64,000 nt of DNA from an uncultured Alcaligenaceae bacterium (GTDB lineage Bacteria; Pseudomonadota; Gammaproteobacteria; Burkholderiales; Burkholderiaceae_B). Position 1 is the first letter of the stretch; each line of letters opens with the position of its first letter. The stretch is from positions 62,001 to 126,000 of the forward strand of contig CALKIR010000025.1 of NCBI GenBank assembly GCA_937995985.1, written 5' to 3'. A program made the translations under genes and the position numbers. Positions 18,623 through 28,229 of the stretch are shown here, in pieces. The notes beneath the pieces were generated by a model, which was not told where the DNA came from, made no database searches, and worked only from the letters and a program-made list of their open reading frames with translations.

Positions 18623-19390
18623 ATGTCAAAAATACCTTCAGAAGGCACTGCAGGACCACGCACCTTGCGCCGTGGTTTACTAATTCTTAGAACCCTGCAA
18701 GCCCACGACGAAAAAGGTCTCAGTGTTACCGAGCTGTCTCGCTTAACTGGTTTGCAACGGCCGACCATTTATCGGTTATTAGCTGCTCTAACTGAGTGTG
18801 ATTTTGTGCATCCAGTCGGGCGTACCCGTCGCTATGCTGCAGCCAAACAGAATCAAATACAGGGCCCAGAACCCGAGCATCATCTCATAGAGCATGCGAA
18901 GCCTTATATGCGTGACCTAGCCAATAAATTTGGGGATGCAGTGTTTTTAGTGGTTCGAGAGGGCAATGATTCTCTCACTCTATGGCGAGAAATTGGCCCG
19001 TACCCCGTACAGATATTGGGGACCTACGCAAATAAACGCCAACCTCTAGGAGTGGGCTCAGGCGGTCTTGCTCTTTTAGCTGCTCTTGATGATGACACGG
19101 TTGAGCAGATCATGCAAAACAACAGCAAGGAAATCGAACACTACGGTGGCATGACCTTGCGAGAAATGCGACAACTTGTACAAAATACGAGAACGCGGGG
19201 CTATTCAGTCATTGGCAGCTATACTGTGCGCGGGGCTCTTGGAGTTGGATGTGCATTATGCAGCAGCCAAGGTCATCCTTTATTGGCAATTAGTGTCACT
19301 GCCATTACCGATAGAATGCCTGCCCGTCGCCAAAAGGAAATTGCTCGAGAAATAAAAAAAGCCCTCGATGAGCTCTCTAAAAATCTGTAG
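18623..19390 (+). CDS. IclR-family transcriptional regulator
   Basis: The 255-residue protein has a winged-helix domain (about residues 15-75) with the pattern RGLLILRTLQAHDEKGLSVT-ELSRLTGLQRPTIYRLLAAL. A C-terminal GAF-like effector domain ends in IAREIKKALDELSKNL. The ligand is unknown. IclR proteins usually sit beside the catabolic genes they control, but here the neighbours are cysE and, beyond a bidirectional terminator, an MscS channel. The target may be distant, or only itself. Confidence 0.92.
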   Translation: MSKIPSEGTAGPRTLRRGLLILRTLQAHDEKGLSVTELSRLTGLQRPTIYRLLAALTECDFVHPVGRTRRYAAAKQNQIQGPEPEHHLIEHAKPYMRDLANKFGDAVFLVVREGNDSLTLWREIGPYPVQILGTYANKRQPLGVGSGGLALLAALDDDTVEQIMQNNSKEIEHYGGMTLREMRQLVQNTRTRGYSVIGSYTVRGALGVGCALCSSQGHPLLAISVTAITDRMPARRQKEIAREIKKALDELSKNL

Positions 19391-19408
19391 GTGCATTACA
19401 CCACAAAT

Positions 19409-19438
19409 AAAAAAGGCCCTTTTGTCTGGGCCTTTTTT
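19409..19438. terminator. Bidirectional intrinsic terminator between iclR and mscS
   Basis: AAAAAAGGCCC and GGGCCTTTTTT form an 11-bp perfect inverted repeat with an 8-nt loop. The A/T arms supply a T-run on both strands. It separates the convergent iclR (+) and mscS (-) genes and can stop both transcripts. Confidence 0.85.
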
Positions 19439-19450
19439 GATAACGTTGAC

Positions 19451-20293
19451 CTAAGCAGCCTTGCTCGACTCGCTGGCATTATGAATTTCACGCACTGGGA
19501 TGGGCTGACGCAACCCTGCTTGATGCAATTGTTGTACGGCTTGTTTATACAAATCAAAGCGCACATTCCAAAACTGACTGGTTTCTATCCAGCAGCGCAT
19601 GGTAATGCTGGCATGATTTTCCTTGTAATCAGTGACCATAGCCATAGGAGCGGGATCCTTGAGCACCCCTTCATGATTATCTAATAGTGCCTGCAAAGTA
19701 TTCAGGGCAAGCTCAATATCATCATCATACCGAACGCCCACTTCTATATCCAAGCGACGGGTTTCATTGCGGCTGTAATTAATGATAGCACTTCCCCAAA
19801 CAGCGCTATTAGGCAACGAGAAGTGTACCCCATCTGTTTGAATAAAACGTGTTAAAAAGAGACCAATCTCATGAACAGTGCCGTCTCCTTTGCCCACTAC
19901 TGACACAAACTCTCCAGCACGCAAAGGGCGCAACAACAATAACATCACCCCTGCGGCGATGTTTTGCAAGGTGTTTTGCAAGGCCAAACCAACGGCCAAA
20001 CCTGCTGCACCTAATACCGCAATAATACTGGCAGTTTGTACCCCAAAGCGCGCTAAAACTGCAATAATAACGAAAATCCGAATGGTCCACTCCACGACGG
20101 ACTGCGCAATCGGTACAATGGTGGGATCAATACGGGAGGAGCGCTGTGCTGCGCGACGTACCGTACGACTTGCGAAATTTGATAGCCACCAACCGATTAC
20201 CAAGATCACGATGGCAATGACCACATTAATGACAAAGCTTTCTATCCACGGCAATGAATAAAATGGCTGTGAGAATTCCAAATCTGCTGACAT
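19451..20293 (-). CDS. mscS: MscS-family mechanosensitive ion channel
   Basis: This is a small-conductance channel that opens under membrane tension during hypo-osmotic shock. The 280-residue protein has three membrane helices (about 15-40, 60-85, 92-125). TM3 shows the Gly/Ala-rich pore pattern VLGAAGLAVGLALQNTLQN. It is followed by the cytoplasmic beta domain (LLRPLRAGEFVSV, SLPNSAVWGSAIINYS) and the alpha-beta C-terminal domain. The size fits the E. coli MscS class. ATG 20293 has GGAG 6 nt upstream; the ATG four codons earlier is less well placed. Confidence 0.93.
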   Translation of the reverse strand: MSADLEFSQPFYSLPWIESFVINVVIAIVILVIGWWLSNFASRTVRRAAQRSSRIDPTIVPIAQSVVEWTIRIFVIIAVLARFGVQTASIIAVLGAAGLAVGLALQNTLQNIAAGVMLLLLRPLRAGEFVSVVGKGDGTVHEIGLFLTRFIQTDGVHFSLPNSAVWGSAIINYSRNETRRLDIEVGVRYDDDIELALNTLQALLDNHEGVLKDPAPMAMVTDYKENHASITMRCWIETSQFWNVRFDLYKQAVQQLHQAGLRQPIPVREIHNASESSKAA

Positions 20294-20433
20294 TGAACAC
20301 TCCAATGAAATTTGAGTCCAACAATCATAGCTGTTTTAGCCACTCATCTCATCTTTCATTTGCATAGCTTTTCAATTTTAGGCACTCATCGTTCACAAAA
20401 TAACAGGTACCGTGCCCTCAACAAAGGTTTTCT

Positions 20434-21459
20434 ATGAGCGAATTATACCCACTCTCCGTACTTGATTTAGCCCCAATTATTCAGGGAGGCAATGCTGAGC
20501 AGTCCTTTGCTACCACTGTAGAGCTGGCCAAGCTTTGCGACCGCTTGCGTTTTAATCGTTACTGGATGGCAGAGCATCATGGCATGATAGGCATTGCCAG
20601 TGCCGCCACCTCTATACTCATTGCTCATGTTGGGCATCATACCCAGCGAATTCGCATTGGCGCTGGAGGCATTATGTTACCCAACCACGCCCCATTGGTC
20701 ATTGCCGAACAATTTGGCACCTTAGAAAGCCTATTTCCAGGCCGCATTGATCTCGGTCTGGGACGAGCTCCTGGCTCCGATCCACAAACCGCTCGTGCGC
20801 TCAGAAGAAACCTCAATACGGATCCCAACGCCTTTCCTCATGATGTCATGGAGTTACTTGATTATTTTTCTGAGCACCCCCAACAGCCCATCACAGCCGT
20901 TCCAGGAAAGGGCTTAAATGTTCCTATCTGGATTTTAGGCTCTAGTCTTTTCGGGGCCCAAGTGGCTGCTATGTTAGGCCTGCCCTATTCCTTTGCATCA
21001 CATTTTGCACCTGCTCAGCTACATGAGGCCATCAGTGTTTACAGGCAACATTTCCGCCCCTCTCAATACCTCGATAAACCTTATGTGATGCTTGGCTATA
21101 ATGTTTTTGCTGCAGATACCGATGCCGAAGCGCATTATCTCGCAAGTTCTTGGCAACAATCTTTCGTAAGCCTGCGTACTGGACAACCGATCCCACTCCC
21201 TCCACCAGTAGAGCACTACATGGAACAAGCCGGGGCACCCGCACAACATATTATGCGTCATGTGCTTTCATGTACGGCCATTGGCGGCCCAGATACCGTC
21301 AAAGCCCAGATACAAGCCTTTATCGATGCAACACAAGCAGACGAACTAATCATTGCTACCAATATGTATCATGCTGAACACCGACTGCACAGCTATGCCA
21401 TTTTGGCAGACATTCAAGCGGATTTGATCGCCCCCAATAATTCAACTCTCGCACTCTAA
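20434..21459 (+). CDS. Luciferase-like flavin-dependent monooxygenase family protein
   Basis: The 341-residue protein is a TIM-barrel LLM-class oxidoreductase, subgroup near E. coli YhbW and MsnO8. Visible family features are [12 protein letters not shown] at the start, [17 protein letters not shown] (about residue 45) and [37 protein letters not shown] and the C-terminal [13 protein letters not shown] follow. The substrate is unknown and no dedicated flavin reductase lies next to it. It stands alone between mscS and mutS. Confidence 0.87.
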   Translation: MSELYPLSVLDLAPIIQGGNAEQSFATTVELAKLCDRLRFNRYWMAEHHGMIGIASAATSILIAHVGHHTQRIRIGAGGIMLPNHAPLVIAEQFGTLESLFPGRIDLGLGRAPGSDPQTARALRRNLNTDPNAFPHDVMELLDYFSEHPQQPITAVPGKGLNVPIWILGSSLFGAQVAAMLGLPYSFASHFAPAQLHEAISVYRQHFRPSQYLDKPYVMLGYNVFAADTDAEAHYLASSWQQSFVSLRTGQPIPLPPPVEHYMEQAGAPAQHIMRHVLSCTAIGGPDTVKAQIQAFIDATQADELIIATNMYHAEHRLHSYAILADIQADLIAPNNSTLAL

Positions 21460-21520
21460 ACTGCGTGGCACGCACCTAGCCACGCACCTCTATTTACTGA
21501 CAGCTTTATTACCAAACCCA

Positions 21521-24193
21521 ATGAGTCAAGAGCAAGATTTTTCTGGCCACACTCCCATGATGCAACAATATTTGCGCTTGAAACAACAAGCCCAATCCTA
21601 TCTATTGTTTTACCGCATGGGAGACTTCTACGAACTGTTTTATGAGGATGCTGAGAAAGGCGCCAAACTACTGAACCTCACGCTCACGCAGCGAGGACTA
21701 TCTAATGGCCAACCAGTACCTATGGCTGGAGTTCCCTTCCATGCCGTAGAAGGATATTTAGCACGTTTGGTCGCACTCGGCGAGTCGGTCGCAATTTGTG
21801 AGCAAGTAGGGGACCCCAACAAAAGCCGCGGACCAGTAGAAAGAAAAATCGTACGTTATATCACCCCCGGCACGCTCACCGATGAGGCACTCCTGCCTCA
21901 GCGAGCAGATAAAAGCATTGCTGCTATCTACGCTCAGTCTCAACGTGGCACGCAGCGCTATGGGCTAGCTTGGATGAACCTAGCTAGTGGCCGCTTTCGT
22001 GTTGAAGAATGCGACGAGGCAATGCTTGATGCCTTGCTCAGCCGTATAGAGCCGGCTGAATTGCTGCATGCTGACAGTCAACCTTATACTGAAATATTGC
22101 CTCATATCACTCACTCAAGCACCGCAGACTGGTATTTTGAACGAGATAATGCACAGCATTTTTTACTCAAACACTTTCAAATTGATAGTTTATCTAGTTT
22201 TGGTATTCAAGACCTGCCATTAGCTATTTGTGCGGCGGGAGCATTACTCAGATATGTGACTGAGACACAATCCAGTGAGCTCAGCCACATACAGCATATC
22301 CAACAAGAGCACAGCTCAGAATTTGTTATTTTAGACAGTATTACCCGTAAAAACTTAGAGCTTACAAGCACCCTGAGTGGCGAGGACAGTCCTACTCTCT
22401 TTTCTGTCATTGATCACTGCTGCACCCCTATGGGCGCACGCTTATTGCGTCGCTGGGTTCACCACCCACTGCGTGACAATCAGATTATTTTTGAACGCCA
22501 AGAGCGCATCCAGGCCCTCATACAGCCCGCTGGTGAATTGGAATGGCCCTCTTTTGGCATTCATGATCTTCATGCTGCTCTGAAACACTTTCCTGATATT
22601 GAACGCATTGCGACCCGTATGGCCCTACTAACGGTTCGTCCCCGCGAGTTAGCTAGTTTACGTGAGGCCCTTGACGTACTTCCCACACTTTGGGAGCAAT
22701 TACAGCAACATTTTGAACCCTCCCTCTTCCAGCCTTTAATTACATTATTAGATGTAGACCCTAAGCTCTCACAACTCTTACACGCAGCCATTGCTGAAAC
22801 TCCGGCCGCAATGATTCGAGACGGAGGGGTGATTGCCGACGGCTATGATCACACCCTAGATGAGTTGCGCCAACTTTCCCATGATAGCGGCTCCTTTATT
22901 GCTCAACTTGAACAGCGCGAACGGGAGCGAACAGGAATTCAAACTCTAAAAGTTGAATATAACCGTGTTCATGGTTTTTTCATTGAGGTGAGCCGCACCC
23001 AAAGTGATCGGGTGCCCCAAGACTATCAACGACGCCAGACCTTAAAAAACGCAGAACGCTACATTATCCCAGAGCTTAAAGAATGGGAAGACAAAGTGCT
23101 GTCCGCCCAAGAACGTAGCCTTGCTCGAGAAAAGCAACTCTATGATGAGTTACTGCTCCAACTGAAACACTATGTAGGCGCCGTTTCAGGCGCTGCTCAA
23201 GCTTTGGCTGAGCTCGATGCCCTAGGCGCCTTAGCCTATCATGCGCATAAAAACAACTGGGTACGTCCCGAGCTGAGCCATTTGCCTGAAATAGACATTG
23301 TCCAAGGCCGTCACCCCGTCGTGGAACATACCATTGAGCCGTTTACTCCTAATGACTGCAGTATGCATCATGAGCGCCGCTTGCTCCTAATTACTGGCCC
23401 CAATATGGGCGGTAAGTCGACCTACATGCGCCAAACAGCCCTCATTGCTTTATTAGCCCGCATAGGTAGTTATGTCCCTGCCCAGTCGGCTCGTATCGGC
23501 CCTATTGATCGCATTTTCACCCGTATTGGTGCCGCTGATGATTTAGCAGGCGGCCGTTCAACCTTCATGGTTGAGATGACTGAAACCGCTGCTATTCTTG
23601 CTGCCGCCACTCCATACAGCTTAGTGCTTATGGATGAGGTAGGCAGAGGCACCTCTACTTATGATGGTTTGGCCTTAGCTTGGGCCATAGCTACGCGCTT
23701 GATTCAACACAATCAAAGTCTTACGCTTTTTGCCACACATTATTTTGAAATGACGCGCCTAGCTGAACAATTTAGTCAAGCAGTTAATGTGCACTTAGCT
23801 GCGGCAGAAACTCCCAATGGAGTGGTATTTCTACATGAAGTACGCACAGGACCTGCAAATCGTAGCTATGGCATTCAGGTTGCTCAACGTGCAGGCATAC
23901 CCGCTGCGGTCATCCGCCAAGCCACACGCGAATTACTCAAGCTAGAAGAGCAAAACGAAGGCTTACCCCAGCTTGATCTCTTTGCAACGTCTTCAGAAAG
24001 CGCTCCTGTAACAGAGTCACACCATTCAGAGTCGACTTCCGCTGCACAGCACGATCCCCTGAGCCTTCTGCCCGAGTCCCAACAAGAAGTGCTCCATACG
24101 CTAAAGCAGCTCCCAGTTGATGAACTCTCCCCACGACAAGCTTTGGATTTACTCTACGAACTACAAGAAAAAGCTCGTAAGCCCACACAATAG
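21521..24193 (+). CDS. mutS: DNA mismatch repair protein MutS
   Basis: MutS recognises mispaired bases and small loops and starts repair with MutL (not in this window). The 890-residue protein is full length. The mismatch-wedging F-x-E motif is in [14 protein letters not shown] (about residue 33). Connector, lever and clamp domains follow. The ATPase domain carries Walker [14 protein letters not shown] (about 628), Walker [17 protein letters not shown] and [13 protein letters not shown]-terminal tail with [20 protein letters not shown] is the tetramerisation/beta-clamp region. A gap of 61 bp separates it from the preceding monooxygenase gene. Confidence 0.98.
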   Translation: MSQEQDFSGHTPMMQQYLRLKQQAQSYLLFYRMGDFYELFYEDAEKGAKLLNLTLTQRGLSNGQPVPMAGVPFHAVEGYLARLVALGESVAICEQVGDPNKSRGPVERKIVRYITPGTLTDEALLPQRADKSIAAIYAQSQRGTQRYGLAWMNLASGRFRVEECDEAMLDALLSRIEPAELLHADSQPYTEILPHITHSSTADWYFERDNAQHFLLKHFQIDSLSSFGIQDLPLAICAAGALLRYVTETQSSELSHIQHIQQEHSSEFVILDSITRKNLELTSTLSGEDSPTLFSVIDHCCTPMGARLLRRWVHHPLRDNQIIFERQERIQALIQPAGELEWPSFGIHDLHAALKHFPDIERIATRMALLTVRPRELASLREALDVLPTLWEQLQQHFEPSLFQPLITLLDVDPKLSQLLHAAIAETPAAMIRDGGVIADGYDHTLDELRQLSHDSGSFIAQLEQRERERTGIQTLKVEYNRVHGFFIEVSRTQSDRVPQDYQRRQTLKNAERYIIPELKEWEDKVLSAQERSLAREKQLYDELLLQLKHYVGAVSGAAQALAELDALGALAYHAHKNNWVRPELSHLPEIDIVQGRHPVVEHTIEPFTPNDCSMHHERRLLLITGPNMGGKSTYMRQTALIALLARIGSYVPAQSARIGPIDRIFTRIGAADDLAGGRSTFMVEMTETAAILAAATPYSLVLMDEVGRGTSTYDGLALAWAIATRLIQHNQSLTLFATHYFEMTRLAEQFSQAVNVHLAAAETPNGVVFLHEVRTGPANRSYGIQVAQRAGIPAAVIRQATRELLKLEEQNEGLPQLDLFATSSESAPVTESHHSESTSAAQHDPLSLLPESQQEVLHTLKQLPVDELSPRQALDLLYELQEKARKPTQ

Positions 24194-24210
24194 CTCATAA
24201 GCATAAGAAT

Positions 24211-24240
24211 AAAAAAGCGCCGAATAAGCTATTCGGCGCT
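24211..24240 (-). terminator. Intrinsic terminator downstream of bamC
   Basis: On the minus strand AGCGCCGAAT and ATTCGGCGCT pair as a 10-bp stem with a 5-nt loop, followed by TTTTTT. It lies 30 bp beyond the bamC stop. No T-run follows on the plus strand, so mutS is not clearly terminated by it. Confidence 0.8.
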
Positions 24241-24270
24241 CCTCATACATAAAACACCCTGCTCACAATG

Positions 24271-25413
24271 CTAACGGGGCGCTTGACCCATATGCTGCAT
24301 GAGTACTTGAATAATGCGTCGCGCGGTATCCGTCTGCAACACCTGACCTTGGGCATCTAAGACTTGTACCATTGACTGCCCACCCTGCTCTCTGACCCGT
24401 ATACGCAACTCTTCAGGAACAGAAGTATCGCGCCCACCAAAAAGACGGCCCAGAATATTTTGTTGCTCTATCTTAACGCCTGTATCGGCATCTAGATAAC
24501 GAATAAAGAACTCGCCGGTGCTGCGATCTCGATCCTCAACAGAGAACCCAGCAGAATCAATCGCTAAACCAATCCGTCGCCAAGCACGATCAAAAGGCTC
24601 AGCAAGAGTCATATAGGCCTCACCTTGGTGTTCTTGAATCTGCACTTCAGGAGAGCGTTGCTGCTCTTCAGCCGCCTTGACTCGCTCACTGGCAGTCTGT
24701 TGATCACTGCCTAAAAATACCATTAAACGAGCCAGCATAGCCGCATTTAAGCCAGGATCCTCTTGACCATACACCCACTTAAAGGTAGTCCCATCTGGAG
24801 TCGGGGTCTCTTCCATGTGCTGATGGCTGATATAAATCTCTGTTGTATCACCCACCCGCTCTAAACGAGTTCGGAAGCGTTCGCGCTCCCCACTATCAAA
24901 CACCTGATCAATAATGGTGCCCAGAGCACGGCGAATCCACCCCTCAGGAATTTTTGCTCTATTTTCTGCCCAGTGTGTTTGAATAATGCCGGTGCGTGGG
25001 TCCTCACTGTCTATAGTGAAGCCCTGCTGCCCCCAAAACTCAATAATACGCGGGTACAACTCTTCGGGAGGACGGTCCACCACCAACCAGCGCATGTCCC
25101 CATCACGCATGACACGCATTCCCTCTTGTTCAGGCAATACCGCACGCTGCCTACTTGCGGCACTGCGCTCTTGCTGAGAAGCCGCATAATGAGAGAATGT
25201 GGTCACCCCTTCAGGGGCCCGATACTGCGCATCAGCATGAGCCTGTGTGAGGTCAGGGGGAATGCTCAGCGGGTCACCCCGTACGGTGCTCTTGTAATCA
25301 ACACTTTCTTCAGAACCAATCAGCTCTTGGACTGTGGAGCAGCCCGCTAAAACGCTCAGCCCTATAGCCAAGGCAATAGGGCTTAAACGCGCCTGAATTC
25401 GAAATTTCTTCAT
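24271..25413 (-). CDS. bamC: Outer membrane assembly lipoprotein BamC (NlpB)
   Basis: BamC is an accessory lipoprotein of the BAM complex that inserts beta-barrel proteins into the outer membrane. The lipoprotein signal ends in LSVLAGC (Cys about residue 25). A disordered N-terminal segment that binds BamD follows, with two helix-grip domains at about 95-210 and 265-375. Its ATG overlaps the dapA stop in ATGA, so the two are translationally coupled. The dapA-bamC pairing is conserved in proteobacteria. The 380-residue length is slightly above the E. coli 344. Confidence 0.92.
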   Translation of the reverse strand: MKKFRIQARLSPIALAIGLSVLAGCSTVQELIGSEESVDYKSTVRGDPLSIPPDLTQAHADAQYRAPEGVTTFSHYAASQQERSAASRQRAVLPEQEGMRVMRDGDMRWLVVDRPPEELYPRIIEFWGQQGFTIDSEDPRTGIIQTHWAENRAKIPEGWIRRALGTIIDQVFDSGERERFRTRLERVGDTTEIYISHQHMEETPTPDGTTFKWVYGQEDPGLNAAMLARLMVFLGSDQQTASERVKAAEEQQRSPEVQIQEHQGEAYMTLAEPFDRAWRRIGLAIDSAGFSVEDRDRSTGEFFIRYLDADTGVKIEQQNILGRLFGGRDTSVPEELRIRVREQGGQSMVQVLDAQGQVLQTDTARRIIQVLMQHMGQAPR

Positions 25414-26315
25414 GCTAATAATCCTGCCTCTCGCAGCGCTTGACGGACACGCTCGTGATGTTGCTCGCTTAGAGGAGTCATCGGCAAGCGATAGCCTAAC
25501 TGAATACGCCCCATCTCAGCCAATGCCCACTTAACAGGTATAGGATTGGCCTCAACAAACAACAGACGATTAAGGTCTGCCAGCATGCAATTATATTTGC
25601 GAACCTTGGCTAAGTCACCCTCTAAGGCAGCCTGACATAAATCGCTCATCAACCGAGGGGCTACATTAGCAGTTACGGAAATATTGCCCTTGCCCCCCAA
25701 TAAAATTAAAGCCGCGGCCGTGGGATCATCCCCACTGATGACTAAAAAATCCTCTGGCACGTCTCGCAATAAAGCACCCAAGCGAGCAATATCTCCAGTC
25801 GCCTCTTTGGTGCCGATAATACCAGGTACCTGCGCCAAACGAACCACGGTTTCGTTGGCCATGTCGGCAGAAGTGCGACCAGGCACATTGTAGAGCAAGG
25901 TGGGCAGAGGCACCGTTTCAACTATTTTCTTAAAATGCTGGTACATCCCCTCCTGAGTCGGACGGTTGTAATACGGCACCACTGATAACCCAGCCTTGGC
26001 TCCGACATCATATGCATGCTGGGCTAACTCAATTGCCTCGCTTGTAGAATTCCCCCCAACCCCAGCAATGACAGGAATACGATCTCCTGCGTGCGTGACA
26101 GCCACCTCGATAAGCTCAGCATGCTCATCCATATTGACCGTAGGGGACTCTCCAGTGGTCCCAACCACAACAATCGCCTTGGTGCCCTCCTGGACATGCC
26201 AATCGATTAATTTTTTATAGGCTTCAAAGTCTAAACTGCCATCTGGAAACATGGGAGTCACAAGGGCAACCATGCTGCCCTCAAAATAGGGGGTCGCAAT
26301 ATCCGAAGTAGCCAT
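25410..26315 (-). CDS. dapA: 4-hydroxy-tetrahydrodipicolinate synthase
   Basis: DapA condenses pyruvate with aspartate semialdehyde, the first step of the lysine/diaminopimelate branch. The TIM barrel shows [17 protein letters not shown], the Tyr-containing [17 protein letters not shown], and [12 protein letters not shown]. The Schiff-base lysine is in [11 protein letters not shown], about residue 161. The ATG at 26315 gives the standard 301-residue protein beginning [19 protein letters not shown] lies 10-11 nt upstream. An ATG 12 codons earlier is less likely. Aspartokinase, the preceding enzyme family, is encoded at the window start. Confidence 0.97.
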   Translation of the reverse strand: MATSDIATPYFEGSMVALVTPMFPDGSLDFEAYKKLIDWHVQEGTKAIVVVGTTGESPTVNMDEHAELIEVAVTHAGDRIPVIAGVGGNSTSEAIELAQHAYDVGAKAGLSVVPYYNRPTQEGMYQHFKKIVETVPLPTLLYNVPGRTSADMANETVVRLAQVPGIIGTKEATGDIARLGALLRDVPEDFLVISGDDPTAAALILLGGKGNISVTANVAPRLMSDLCQAALEGDLAKVRKYNCMLADLNRLLFVEANPIPVKWALAEMGRIQLGYRLPMTPLSEQHHERVRQALREAGLLA

Positions 26316-26390
26316 TTTCAAATAGTCTCCTGGTAAGACAAATCTAAGCAAAAGATTGAAACCATCAGTTTAACGGATTCGTCCAAAAAA

Positions 26391-27041
26391 TCATAAAAAC
26401 CAGCCAAAAAAACGGTAGAAAAACCAAATTACAGGCTGGATTACAGCCCACAGTATCCCGCTAAATATTAACAGGAGCACAATCAGCATGCCATAAGGCT
26501 CAATACGCGCATACGGCTGCGCCCACTGGGTAGGCAATAGGCTGTAAACAATGCGCCCCCCATCTAAAGGAGGAATGGGTAATAAATTAAATACCATCAA
26601 TACAATATTAATTTGTATGCCTGCAACTGCCATTTGTGCCCAAAACCCTGTGGCCGCAGCACCTGCCATAAGTACAAGCTTTAAAGCGAGGGTCCACAAA
26701 AAGGCCATCACGAAATTAGCCGCCGGCCCTGCTAAAGCCACCCATAGGATATCTTGTTTGGGTCTTTTTAGGCGTGACCAATTAACCGGAACCGGTTTGG
26801 CCCAGCCAAAAATAAACCCCGCTCCCCCCATGAGCTTGGCTGCTAAAAGCAAAAACAAGGGCACAGCAACCGTACCTACGGGATCAATATGGCGCACTGG
26901 GTTTAAACTAATACGCCCAGCTAAATCAGCTGTGGGATCGCCCAATAGGCGCGCCACATAGCCATGGGCAGCCTCATGCAGCGTGATTGCAAATAATACA
27001 GGTATAGCGACTACGGTAATAGTCTGTATGATGGAATCCAT
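26391..27041 (-). CDS. Site-2 protease family membrane metalloprotease (M50)
   Basis: This is a 216-residue inner-membrane protein with about five to six helices. The zinc-binding motif is HEAAH in FAITLHEAAHGYVARLLGD (about residue 22). The second motif, with the Asp ligand, is NLLPIPPLDGGRI (about residue 157). It has no PDZ domain, so it belongs to the small YwhC/SREBP-M50-like group rather than RseP. Substrates are unknown. It is separated from dapA by 75 bp on the same strand. Confidence 0.88.
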   Translation of the reverse strand: MDSIIQTITVVAIPVLFAITLHEAAHGYVARLLGDPTADLAGRISLNPVRHIDPVGTVAVPLFLLLAAKLMGGAGFIFGWAKPVPVNWSRLKRPKQDILWVALAGPAANFVMAFLWTLALKLVLMAGAAATGFWAQMAVAGIQINIVLMVFNLLPIPPLDGGRIVYSLLPTQWAQPYARIEPYGMLIVLLLIFSGILWAVIQPVIWFFYRFFGWFL

Positions 27042-27077
27042 GCAACAGTGTTATAAAACAATAGAATTTTTAACAAG

Positions 27078-27138
27078 AAAAAAACTCAAGAGGCCCACCT
27101 AAACAGATTCAGATGATGAAATGGGTGAGCCCTTGAGT
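27078..27138 (-). terminator. Intrinsic terminator downstream of yciO
   Basis: On the minus strand ACTCAAG pairs with CTTGAGT, and the stem continues inward with GGC/GCC and CACC/GGTG blocks interrupted by small bulges. A run of seven T residues follows. It is 37 bp beyond the yciO stop. Confidence 0.7.
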
Positions 27139-27175
27139 CTACGGGTTCAGTGATTCATCCACTAATGGCACAAGT

Positions 27176-27802
27176 TTACTCTAAACCTATCCGTTGTGGA
27201 TCGCCCTGACCCCGGCGCAAAACAGTAGGCATCTCTGTAGTTAAGTCAATTACAGTAGTAGGCTCTAAGGGGCAAGCCCCTCCATCAATTACAGCAGCAA
27301 TACGCCCTTTATATTGAGCAGCAATACGTTGTGCATCGTTTAAGGGCTCTTCTTCACCCTCAGGAATTAATGTGGTGGACAACAAGCTCGTCTCGGCATG
27401 CTCAATTAATACCTGCACAATGGGATTCTCAGGCACCCGAATACCAATGGTTTTTTTAGCGGGATGTGAGACACGGCGCGGGACCTGCTTGGTAGCCTCC
27501 AAAATAAATGTCCAAGGCCCCGGGGTAGCCAGTTTAAGCAAGCGATACTGAACATTATCAACCTTAGCAAAATGACTAATTTCTGCTAAATCCCGGCACA
27601 ACAAAGTAAGATTGTGGCGTTCATCCAACCCTCTGAGTCGTCGCAACTCCTCAGCTGCCGCCCGATCATCGAGACGGGCAACCAACGCATAACTAGAATC
27701 AGTGGGTATGGCTACGACCTTGCCTTCGGCAATCATCTGCGCTGCCTGTGCCATCAAACGGGGTTGTGGATTTTCGGGGTGCACAACAAATAACTGCGTC
27801 AT
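27176..27802 (-). CDS. yciO: YciO-type L-threonylcarbamoyladenylate synthase family protein
   Basis: The 208-residue protein has the YrdC/Sua5 fold: IPTDSSYALVARLDD, the KR-type substrate residues RRLRGLDERHNLTLLCRDL, TPGPWTFILEATKQVPRR, IGIRVPENPI and TTVIDLTTEMPTVLRRG. It follows E. coli YciO almost motif by motif rather than TsaC or Sua5. YciO proteins probably bind ATP and RNA, but most are not the main source of t6A. TsaE of the t6A pathway is encoded at 62.2 kb; tsaC, tsaB and tsaD are not seen here. Confidence 0.9.
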   Translation of the reverse strand: MTQLFVVHPENPQPRLMAQAAQMIAEGKVVAIPTDSSYALVARLDDRAAAEELRRLRGLDERHNLTLLCRDLAEISHFAKVDNVQYRLLKLATPGPWTFILEATKQVPRRVSHPAKKTIGIRVPENPIVQVLIEHAETSLLSTTLIPEGEEEPLNDAQRIAAQYKGRIAAVIDGGACPLEPTTVIDLTTEMPTVLRRGQGDPQRIGLE

Positions 27803-27921
27803 AATTGCTCCTTTGTTGGTGGTAATTAAGAGCGAAGTTCTTTATCGTTAGCTTAGCAAAAACATAGGGGGTGCACTTTTTTTATTTTTATGTTATAGTA
27901 ATCTTTTATCGCAGATACAGT

Positions 27922-27998
27922 GGTGACTGTAGCTCAGTTGGTAGAGCCCCGGATTGTGATTCCGGTCGTCGTGGGTTCGAGTCCCATCAGTCACCCCA
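27922..27998 (+). tRNA. tRNA-His (anticodon GUG)
   Basis: The 77-nt cloverleaf has the extra 5' G (G-1) opposite C73, the mark of tRNA-His. The acceptor GTGACTG pairs with CAGTCAC, the anticodon loop TTGTGAT gives GUG, the T-arm has GGTTCGAGTCC, and CCA is encoded. TATAGT at 27894-27899 may be its -10 box. Short reading frames that run through this gene are not credible proteins. Confidence 0.97.
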
Positions 27999-28032
27999 AA
28001 TTTCCCTCGATTTTGTACGGGGGATTTTTTTT
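27998..28032 (+). terminator. Probable terminator of tRNA-His
   Basis: AAATTTCCC (27998-28006) can pair with GGGGGATTT (28019-28027), with two G-U pairs, followed by eight T residues. The stem is modest. The rest of the 231-bp gap before the cardiolipin synthase gene shows no clear feature. Confidence 0.5.
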
Positions 28033-28229
28033 GCCTATTTTCTTCTTAAGCCTATCGGGCTACGCGCTACTCTTAGCTCAGTCTACTATTTATTTATTCC
28101 CACCTTTAAAAAAACCCTCTCCTTTAATACATAAAATACTATAAGACTGAGTATCAATGCTAAACTCTAGGTCTTAACCAAAACTCGGCCTCAAGGCCAC
28201 ATTAACCCTCATAGTGACCTTTAAATCAT

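Noticed and set aside
27871..28144. Two overlapping plus-strand frames of 74-87 codons
   Set aside because: Both read through the tRNA-His gene; the apparent protein sequence is translated tRNA.
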